Below, in pieces: positions 1 to 5,255 of a stretch of 7,587 bases of DNA; the first letter of the stretch is position 1, and each line of letters opens with the position of its first letter. The notes under the pieces are model-generated. The model made no database searches. It saw only the letters and a list, made by a program, of their open reading frames with translations, and was not told the origin of the DNA. The DNA is taken from assembly GCA_051819765.1 (NCBI GenBank), contig JBNJGT010000063.1, forward strand, positions 1-7,587, in the 5' to 3' direction. The stretch is from JBNJGT01 sp051819765. GTDB lineage: Archaea > Nanobdellota > Nanobdellia > Woesearchaeales > JACJVW01. Made by a program: the position numbers and the translations under genes.

Positions 1-75
1 AGTGGAATTAAAAATCAAATATTGTCGACGGGGTTGCAATGGAACTAAAGATTAGCACCATCAGAAATATACCTA

Positions 76-111
76 CAAAAAGAAATGTCCATCATGAAAA
101 AAGTTTCATGA
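76..111 (-). terminator. Hairpin plus T-tract ending the minus-strand lipoprotein-PhoH2-helical protein cluster
   Basis: A perfect 8-bp inverted repeat (TCATGAAA at 92-99, TTTCATGA at 104-111, 4-base loop) lies two bases after the TAG stop at 114-116. Read on the minus strand it is followed by a T-rich run, ATTTCTTTTTG (86-76). Archaeal termination mainly needs the T-tract; the hairpin may stabilise the 3' end. The rest of 1-113 shows no supported gene. Confidence 0.5.
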
Positions 112-113
112 CC

Positions 114-635
114 CTATCGCAGGGGCACATTGTAGGTCTTTCGCAGATAGTTCCGAAGACCGACAACAAACCGTTCATATTCTTTGCTGAACTGTTCCGC
201 CTTCTCAAAATGATATTTTGGGCTGTTAGGCCCTAGTCCACGCACTTCCCGGGCGACACTAGCCGATCCGAGCTGGCTGATCTGCTGCTGCAAAACCGGG
301 AAGAAATCAGTCAAGTTGCGCCGTGCCGCAAAAAAGTTGATGGCATCATACACGAAATTGATCTGTCGCACCACCTGGGTGGTCTTGCGGGAGACCGTGG
401 TGTAGATGGCAGTAAGCTCAGGGTCACTCGCATCCATGAGCCCCACCTCCGTCAGCCGCTCAAGAGAATTGAAGACCCGGTTATTCTCCTTGTTCTGGAA
501 CTCCTTCACATACTGATTGAAATAAAGATCAAGATGATCAGATGCGTTTTCCAGGACACCCTTGGTGATGGTCCTGCCTACAGTATCAGGGTCATGCCCT
601 GAAAGGTTACGTACCAGTTCGTAATAGTTTTTCAT
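114..635 (-). CDS. Hypothetical helical protein, translationally coupled to the PIN-PhoH2 gene
   Basis: I do not recognise a family. The 173-residue product begins MKNYYELVRN and has no cysteine, signal peptide or membrane segment. It looks mostly alpha-helical: residues 28-65 and 85-125 read as amphipathic helices, 141-167 is rich in charged and aromatic residues, and the end is basic. It should be soluble and cytoplasmic. Its ATG (635-633) lies one base after the TAA stop of the PhoH2 gene (639-637), giving TAA-G-ATG. There is no clear Shine-Dalgarno and no TATA box, so translation probably depends on ribosomes finishing PhoH2. That tight coupling suggests a stoichiometric partner or regulator of the PIN-PhoH2 enzyme, which is inference from gene order only. 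The stop is TAG, followed at once by a likely terminator, so it is the last gene of the unit. Confidence 0.8.
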   Translation of the reverse strand: MKNYYELVRNLSGHDPDTVGRTITKGVLENASDHLDLYFNQYVKEFQNKENNRVFNSLERLTEVGLMDASDPELTAIYTTVSRKTTQVVRQINFVYDAINFFAARRNLTDFFPVLQQQISQLGSASVAREVRGLGPNSPKYHFEKAEQFSKEYERFVVGLRNYLRKTYNVPLR

Positions 636-636
636 C

Positions 637-2523
637 TTATCCCAACCGCATCTTTGTCAACTCTGCCGCCATCTTCGGGATGATACCCCGATAGATCTCA
701 TCTGCAGAAACAGAGATATGAGCATACTCATTGAACGCTGGAAGCTTCTCTGCCATGTGCGAGACCCCAGCTGTACGCTCATTCAACAGCCTGCCGACCT
801 TTGTGGATGAACGCAACTGCTCCATTGCACTCAGGGCAACAACCTTACTGCCATGACCGAACCGGCCAAGAATCAGGCCCGCCTCATCCAACGTGTACAG
901 ATGTGCCTCATCAACGATACCGAATGTGTTCAGATAGGTTGAACCCTTGATATCCACAATGACATCATACTCGACCACACCAAAGTTCTCCAGTCCCGAA
1001 GCGAAATCCTCGACCTTGTTTCGATGTTCAGGATGCTGTTTTGAGAAGTCCGTGAATATCTCACGAAGCGCCCGCTTTGCCGGCTGTATCTTATCATGGA
1101 TCTTTGCCGCCTTATCACCCCGACGATACCCGATATCCCCTTCAGCTGTCGCAAGGCTCCCCAGATACAATATTTTCTCATATGTTCCCTGATAGACCTG
1201 GAAGAGTCCTGCGGCAAGCGCCCACAATGTCTTACCGAACCCACCCTTCGCATCCACGCTCAGGACACGGATATCAGGATTCAGGAGATGATCAAGGTAC
1301 GGTCTCTGCTGACCCTGGGGATACAGATAATTATTGAAAGGCAACTCAAGCATATCCTCATATTTTTGGGAATCGGGCCTACCACCGCCTGAAGGGACAA
1401 TCAACTCACGCCGCTCAAACTCTGCGAAAGCCTGTTTTACCTTCTTGCCCTGGTTCGACTTCTTCTTGCTGCTATTCTTGTTGCTCTCAATCATGTTCAT
1501 GCGGTTGTGATACTCAGCTTCCTGGATAAGCTCCTGCTCATACAAGGCTTCCACAGTATTCGAAAGATGCTCGATATTACCTATCAGATTTGGATTGTAT
1601 TCAATCTTTCCCACCGCCTCTTCTTTCTTCTCTGTCGCAATATACATGCGAGACGCAAAGAAATTCATGAATTCCTGATAGAAAGATAGCTGCCTGAGCC
1701 GTTTTGATTTCGGATCAAAGACGCGGTATTCAGTGATGGGGCTCTCTGCCTCCCGCTTTCTTCCGTCTGAGATTGAGATCTCAAGCACATTGTTCGGTGA
1801 AAAGAAAGACTCATCAAAATTCAGACCACAACACGGTGCATTCACTGCCACATCTTCTTCGGAGAGAAGCTTCCTGCCATGGGTCAGGTTAACTTCTACC
1901 TCATAGATTCCCGGATTGCTCTGCAAGGGATTCCGGACCTCACCAAACCTGAATGGATCGGACTTGAGCCCGTAAAGCGCAGAATCATTACGCGCACCCA
2001 TGTCATCAGTGATGAACCTGACGTTATCATAGCATTCATGCTGGTCAAGGAACTTGAGTATAGTAGAGAGAATGACCTGATCGTCGTTTGGTGCATCCCA
2101 ACTGTCGTCAAGTATCTTTTCGACATCCGACTTAGTCACATCCATGAAATAGACATTGGCCCCGTTATCAAGCACAAGGGGTTTTTTGCCCTGCCTGATT
2201 TGGGTTGCGACCTCACGGGAGCCCGCCCCCTGCTGGTAGAGATCACTGCATGCCAAGAACCGGTTGATAGTCTCTTGAGCACGCAATGCCCTCGCTTGCT
2301 CTTCAGGCTGCTTTCGGGGGTTCCCCTTGATATGATCAAGCTCCCGCAACACCTTATGAGGAAGCAACAAGTCATGAGGCTTCTTGAAACGAGAGAACAA
2401 GTCACCGCTCAATTGGTTTTGTTGGACTGCATCCTGGTATTCTGGCACCTTATGTAGGTTACCTGTCAAAAGGTAAATGAAACTGGAGTTCTGCATTGCC
2501 ACATTGGAATCTGGAACTCGCAG
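637..2523 (-). CDS. PIN domain-PhoH ATPase fusion (PhoH2-like RNase/RNA helicase)
   Basis: PhoH2 proteins join a PIN endoribonuclease to a PhoH ATPase; studied members unwind and cut RNA. Residues here are numbered from the GTG at 2502-2500. PIN covers about 1-190: Glu54 in VLRELDHIKG, Asp141 in NDDQVILSTI, and Asp166/167 in RFITDDMG. The first catalytic Asp (RVPDSNV) lies three codons upstream of that GTG, so the GTG cannot be the start of an active enzyme. I place the start at CTG 2523-2521, giving 628 residues, with GAGAGGAG eight bases upstream. A start at ATC 2583-2581 behind GGGGGGAG is another option. A beta-rich linker (about 195-275) and a Lys-rich segment (about 341-356) lead to PhoH (about 385-600): a degenerate Walker A (AKGGFGKT, 418-425), the PhoH signature GDIGYRRGD (455-463), and Walker B IVDEAH (529-534). 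PhoH usually has GxxGxGKT and DEAQ. The gene lies 81 bases after the lipoprotein stop with no TATA box between them, so it is probably co-transcribed. Confidence 0.85.
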   Translation of the reverse strand: MRVPDSNVAMQNSSFIYLLTGNLHKVPEYQDAVQQNQLSGDLFSRFKKPHDLLLPHKVLRELDHIKGNPRKQPEEQARALRAQETINRFLACSDLYQQGAGSREVATQIRQGKKPLVLDNGANVYFMDVTKSDVEKILDDSWDAPNDDQVILSTILKFLDQHECYDNVRFITDDMGARNDSALYGLKSDPFRFGEVRNPLQSNPGIYEVEVNLTHGRKLLSEEDVAVNAPCCGLNFDESFFSPNNVLEISISDGRKREAESPITEYRVFDPKSKRLRQLSFYQEFMNFFASRMYIATEKKEEAVGKIEYNPNLIGNIEHLSNTVEALYEQELIQEAEYHNRMNMIESNKNSSKKKSNQGKKVKQAFAEFERRELIVPSGGGRPDSQKYEDMLELPFNNYLYPQGQQRPYLDHLLNPDIRVLSVDAKGGFGKTLWALAAGLFQVYQGTYEKILYLGSLATAEGDIGYRRGDKAAKIHDKIQPAKRALREIFTDFSKQHPEHRNKVEDFASGLENFGVVEYDVIVDIKGSTYLNTFGIVDEAHLYTLDEAGLILGRFGHGSKVVALSAMEQLRSSTKVGRLLNERTAGVSHMAEKLPAFNEYAHISVSADEIYRGIIPKMAAELTKMRLG

Positions 2524-2531
2524 CCCGATCT

Positions 2532-2539
2532 CTCCTCTC
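2532..2539 (-). promoter_or_regulatory. Candidate Shine-Dalgarno supporting a CTG start of the PhoH2 gene
   Basis: GAGAGGAG on the minus strand ends eight bases before CTG 2523-2521. It is the only well-placed ribosome site that would give a protein starting just before the PIN motif RVPDSNV. A second purine block, GGGGGGAG (2597-2590), lies four bases before an in-frame ATC. No ATG, GTG or TTG exists in this frame between the preceding TAA (2607-2605) and the GTG at 2502. Confidence 0.4.
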
Positions 2540-2604
2540 TGCCTAAGTGCCTCTACTTCTAAGACTGTCTCTTCTAGGTCGATTTTGCTCCCCCCGAGTT
2601 TACC

Positions 2605-3693
2605 TTAATTTATCTCAAATACTGGTGGACGATTCACATCCTTTACAGTGACCGTCACCTGCTTCTCTACGGTTTCCGTGCCGTCAGAGACGCTCACCGT
2701 CACCAGATGCACTCCTGCATCATCATACCCTGTCTGATAGGTACTTGAATTCATCCAACCGCTGTAACTGACAGTGAGTTCATCCCCATCCTCATCACTC
2801 ACAACCGGTTCAATCTCAACGACTTCACCCTCATCCACTGTCTGGTTATCCACCGCAACTGTCGGAGGGATATTTGCCTGGGTGACCAGGACAACAAATG
2901 ATTCCGTGGTCTGCAATGAACCGTCACTTGCCGTCAGATCAATCTCATATTTGCCTGCATCACCGACTGAAGTATTCCATTCTCCACCCTCCAAAGGTTC
3001 AGTGAAGGTGACGGTAACCTCATCCCCATCAGGATCAGAGACATCAAAGTCTGGACGTACCACTTCACCCTCTTCGACAGCAAGATCAGACAGTCGCTCT
3101 ATCACTGGCGGCCGGTTTCCTGCTTCAACAACAATCAATACTGTTTTTGTTACGGTATTCTCACCATCGGACACACTGACTGTCGCGACGTATTCACCAG
3201 CATCACCCTCTTCAGTCTGCCAGGCACCCTCATCGTCAAGAGGTTCCGAAAAAGTATATGTCAACACATCCCCCTCCGGGTCAGTGGCTGAAAGATTGAG
3301 CGCAACCCGCTCGCCCTCAGTTACCACCTTGGTAACATCAGCTTCCAGCTCTTCATCCACAGAGTCTTCTGTCTCATTTGTATCAGCAACATCTGTCTCA
3401 TTCGTATCAGCAGCCTCTGTTGCATTCGTATCACTCACATTCTCAGTGACATTGGTGCCGGTCTCATCCTGATCAGCCTCTTCTGATCCCGTGTCATTCA
3501 CGGACTGATTAGACGTGGCATTAGCTGGTTGGATTATTGGCGTCTGATTTACGACACTTGCGATCACACAGACTGTATTTCCGTTCACATCGGTCATGGG
3601 CCGTGCAGGCGGTTCACACTGGGTTTCAGGAGCCAATCCCTGGCACCCCACTAAAAAAAGTAGCATTACAATAGGAACGATTTTAAGATTCAT
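2605..3693 (-). CDS. Surface lipoprotein with sequon-rich linker and three Ig-like/cadherin-like repeats
   Basis: This 362-residue protein is probably anchored on the outer face of the cytoplasmic membrane. Residues 1-16 form a signal peptide ending in the lipobox LVGC, with Cys17 as the modified residue. A flexible acidic linker (about 49-118) holds nine N-x-S/T sequons (Asn 49, 58, 62, 66, 81, 85, 90, 98, 106), implying heavy N-glycosylation. Three repeats follow at about 119-190, 195-272 and 276-352. Each has a V-x-E-G-E start, a DPEGD, DPDGD or DEDGD motif that may bind calcium, a GDAG or DDAG turn, and VSVSDG or LTASDG near the end. NRPP or NIPP joins them. This is the layout of PKD/cadherin-like adhesion or stalk domains. 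The chain stops at NRPPVFEIN, where a fourth repeat would begin. The start is firm: ATG 3693-3691 has an excellent ribosome site and a TATA box. Partner and exact role are unknown; adhesion or cell-surface assembly is inference. Confidence 0.85.
   Translation of the reverse strand: MNLKIVPIVMLLFLVGCQGLAPETQCEPPARPMTDVNGNTVCVIASVVNQTPIIQPANATSNQSVNDTGSEEADQDETGTNVTENVSDTNATEAADTNETDVADTNETEDSVDEELEADVTKVVTEGERVALNLSATDPEGDVLTYTFSEPLDDEGAWQTEEGDAGEYVATVSVSDGENTVTKTVLIVVEAGNRPPVIERLSDLAVEEGEVVRPDFDVSDPDGDEVTVTFTEPLEGGEWNTSVGDAGKYEIDLTASDGSLQTTESFVVLVTQANIPPTVAVDNQTVDEGEVVEIEPVVSDEDGDELTVSYSGWMNSSTYQTGYDDAGVHLVTVSVSDGTETVEKQVTVTVKDVNRPPVFEIN
3371..3442 (-). repeat. Three tandem 24-base repeats encoding an N-glycosylation octapeptide
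   Basis: Three adjoining 24-base units (3371-3394, 3395-3418, 3419-3442) read on the minus strand as NVSDTNAT, EAADTNET and DVADTNET. Each encodes a DTN-x-T sequon. The two units nearest 3371 are almost identical in DNA, which points to recent unit duplication inside the lipoprotein linker. Confidence 0.75.
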
Positions 3694-3700
3694 GGATATA

Positions 3701-3707
3701 ACCTCCC
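3701..3707 (-). promoter_or_regulatory. Strong Shine-Dalgarno of the large lipoprotein gene
   Basis: GGGAGGT on the minus strand, seven bases before ATG 3693, matches the archaeal 16S anti-SD complement GGAGGT. With the TATA box at 3735-3742, transcription should start near 3712, giving a leader of about 19 bases that carries this site. Confidence 0.75.
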
Positions 3708-3734
3708 TGTTACCATTTTTTGAGACTAAATAAG

Positions 3735-3742
3735 TATTTAAA
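3735..3742 (-). promoter_or_regulatory. TATA box/BRE for the lipoprotein-PhoH2 cluster
   Basis: Minus-strand TTTAAATA, preceded by the purine-rich BRE-like CCGGAAAG, matches the archaeal promoter consensus. Its centre is about 46 bases from ATG 3693, so the mRNA has a short leader. It lies in the 120-base divergent region shared with the plus-strand lipoprotein. Confidence 0.65.
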
Positions 3743-3783
3743 CTTTCCGGTAGTTAAAAATACACATATACCTAATAGAAAGA

Positions 3784-3791
3784 TTTATGTA
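3784..3791 (+). promoter_or_regulatory. TATA box/BRE for the cysteine-rich lipoprotein-HNH pair (leaderless)
   Basis: TTTATGTA, preceded by the BRE-like ATAGAAAGA, is centred about 26 bases before ATG 3814, which puts the transcription start at or next to the start codon. There is no Shine-Dalgarno before this ATG, in keeping with a leaderless mRNA. Confidence 0.6.
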
Positions 3792-3813
3792 GATTTTAAA
3801 AAAACTTCGTTTC

Positions 3814-4326
3814 ATGAAATACCTACTACTGCTCACAGCCATCCTTATTCTAGGATGTCAGGATCCAGCCATGCAAAAGGATTTGCTCTCAATAGCCCAA
3901 GATGCAGTACAAGACTCAGATACCTATCAGGAATACAGGGGGCAAAACCTGCACCCAGTCTCAAGTCCCCTGAAAGCCAATTGCACAGGATGCTACAGGA
4001 CAGGCCTCATATTCGAGACACCAGACCTGCCCGAGTTTGTAAGTAATGTCGGGGCCACAGTCGACATTGTCAATGGGACAGTTGAATCCATCACCTTCCA
4101 GGAGATCAAGACCTCAGACGCCCCAACCATAAAAGATTACTATTCCTGCGTTGATGCAGGCTACAAGCATGACGAGAACACCTGTGAGACCCTTGAGCAT
4201 ACATTCAAAAAAAAGTTCTGTAAGGACCAGTGCGGAGACGGATACTGCGAAGAGATAGTATGCATGGGTGAGGGCTGCCCCTGCCCTGAATCGGAAGAAA
4301 CATGCCCAAAGGACTGCCTCAAATGA
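3814..4326 (+). CDS. Small cysteine-rich lipoprotein
   Basis: The 170-residue product has a short signal peptide (MKYLLLLTAILILGC) with lipobox LILGC and Cys15 as the likely modified residue, so it should be membrane-anchored and face outward. The mature part has twelve further cysteines: CTGC (57 and 60), Cys112 and Cys124, and a dense C-terminal cluster from 136 to 168. That cluster contains CGDGYCEE and CPESEETCPKDC, resembling the CGDGxCxxxE...CPxDC modules frequent in archaeal secreted proteins. The even number suggests disulfides, though metal binding is possible. One sequon is seen at Asn56 (NCT) and another at Asn87 (NGT). The central part (about 60-105) looks beta-rich and matches nothing I know. 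A run of eight A (4207-4214) lies inside the gene. Its stop overlaps the next start as ATGA (4323-4326). The start is fixed by a leaderless promoter. Function unknown. Confidence 0.85.
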   Translation: MKYLLLLTAILILGCQDPAMQKDLLSIAQDAVQDSDTYQEYRGQNLHPVSSPLKANCTGCYRTGLIFETPDLPEFVSNVGATVDIVNGTVESITFQEIKTSDAPTIKDYYSCVDAGYKHDENTCETLEHTFKKKFCKDQCGDGYCEEIVCMGEGCPCPESEETCPKDCLK

Positions 4327-4850
4327 GATACCCGCGCATCCGGGACATACCCAATAAAGTTGATGAGACCGGTAACCTTCTCTGCCGCAACTGTTCAAAG
4401 CCTGTTCCAAAAGGCAGACGGAATTATTGCTCAAAGAGGTGCCTCCTGCAATTCAACCGCAACAACACCTGGCGCTTTGTGAGGCGTGATGTATTACGGC
4501 GGGACAATTACCGCTGCAGTATCTGCAAGAGACGATTCCCGAAACGACAGCTCGACATAGACCACATAATTCCGGTACGCATGAGTGGCGCTCTTTTTGA
4601 CAAGGCAAATCTACGCACCCTCTGCAAAGAATGCCATCGTCTCAAAAGCAATCTAGACTCCTGGGCGCTTAAGGAAGATCCCACCGATGATAATGTTGAT
4701 GAGGAGTATGATAAGGAATGTCTCCTTGAAGAAACCATACGGATAAAGAGTGACAAGCAGACTGCCTGCCGGGAAAGCCCACACCCCTTCAAAAAGCAGA
4801 TGATGGAAGACATCGAAGAAAAAGGAGAAGAACACCGCGACAATACCTAA
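4323..4850 (+). CDS. HNH endonuclease with an N-terminal zinc-binding CxxC...CxxxC site
   Basis: HNH nucleases cut DNA using a beta-beta-alpha-metal fold. From ATG 4323 the product has 175 residues. Residues 21-40 hold a small zinc site (CRNC, then CSKRC), followed by the HNH core at about 57-110: RRDNYRC, CSIC (65 and 68), the catalytic DIDHIIP with His81, Asn96 in KANLRTLC, and CKECH (Cys101, Cys104, His105). All core residues are present, so it is probably active. ATG 4323 overlaps the lipoprotein stop as ATGA, a coupling signal; an ATG at 4302 would add seven residues. The tail from Leu111 onward is acidic and lies wholly opposite the 3' end of the DUF1461/Lit gene, so it may be a passive extension. 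No intein, intron or transposase surrounds it, so it is not obviously a homing enzyme. Role unclear: repair, defence or selfish activity. Confidence 0.82.
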   Translation: MRYPRIRDIPNKVDETGNLLCRNCSKPVPKGRRNYCSKRCLLQFNRNNTWRFVRRDVLRRDNYRCSICKRRFPKRQLDIDHIIPVRMSGALFDKANLRTLCKECHRLKSNLDSWALKEDPTDDNVDEEYDKECLLEETIRIKSDKQTACRESPHPFKKQMMEDIEEKGEEHRDNT

Positions 4851-5255
4851 CAACAACTGCAAAACCACGATATTCATTCCCGCAAAAAAGAAGAATGACG
4901 ACAGAAAGGCCGTGCCATGCAACCGGAACAAAAACACAAACAGCACTAGAGACATAAGAAACAAGAGAAAGAACATGAAGTGAAGACCTGTTATTACACG
5001 CCTCACCTCATACATATGCGATTTCTCTTCAAAGGTCATCTCAGGGAGCGAATCTGCCCCCGAAAGGAAATCCATCACCTCCTGATTGACCTGTGACCGA
5101 TTCTCAATCTCCACTGAATGGCGCTCAAACATGAACTCATGATACAATGGATTGAAACCAAGCAAGAGCGTAGTCAGCAACAGGATGACGAATGGCACAG
5201 CCAATACCAAAACAAGGAAAAGCGCTGCAGTGAACCTATCTGACCTTGGAGCCAT
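4653..5255 (-). CDS. DUF1461/TIGR01906 integral membrane protein, Lit (lipoprotein intramolecular transacylase) family
   Basis: In bacteria, Lit moves an acyl chain within the lipidated N-terminus of lipoproteins to give the lyso form. The 200-residue product has four membrane helices (about 9-33, 90-110, 118-146, 172-195). Between the first two is an extracytoplasmic loop with family features: FNPLYHEFMFERHSV (34-48), then EEKSHMYEVRR with His80. FFDVFHHLLFEGVW (146-159) carries His151/152, and YPYGFF (171-176) lies before the last helix. The two conserved His positions fit the catalytic pair proposed for bacterial Lit. I chose ATG 5255 because the frame upstream of it is antisense-like and charged and runs inside metG; GGGTGG (5270-5265) sits nine bases before this ATG. 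It overlaps the metG end by 20 bases, so it is probably co-transcribed. Archaeal lipids are ether-linked, so the bacterial reaction cannot simply be assumed. Confidence 0.78.
   Translation of the reverse strand: MAPRSDRFTAALFLVLVLAVPFVILLLTTLLLGFNPLYHEFMFERHSVEIENRSQVNQEVMDFLSGADSLPEMTFEEKSHMYEVRRVITGLHFMFFLLFLMSLVLFVFLFRLHGTAFLSSFFFFAGMNIVVLQLLLGIVAVFFSFFFDVFHHLLFEGVWAFPAGSLLVTLYPYGFFKETFLIILLINIIIGGIFLKRPGV

Noticed and set aside
2..94. Plus-strand peptide with cysteines (KYCRRGC ... KKKCPS) resembling a transposase zinc ribbon
   Set aside because: The frame is broken by an in-frame TAG at about 53-55 and is too short; no terminal repeats or DDE-type gene nearby.
39..236. Plus-strand 65-codon frame beginning MELKISTIRN
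   Set aside because: More than half of it lies antisense to the better supported minus-strand gene and its terminator, with no clear promoter.
1879..2457. Long plus-strand frame of 192 codons opposite the PIN domain
   Set aside because: It is the antisense shadow of a gene with clear PIN and PhoH motifs and has no promoter.
2605..2607. Stop-codon readthrough joining the lipoprotein to PhoH2
   Set aside because: A secreted lipoprotein fused to a cytoplasmic RNase makes little sense, and no recoding signal is visible; an alternative start is simpler.
2774..3472. Plus-strand frame of 232 codons very rich in Ser and Thr
   Set aside because: It mirrors the Asp, Glu and Gly codons of the lipoprotein repeats; low-complexity shadow without a start signal.
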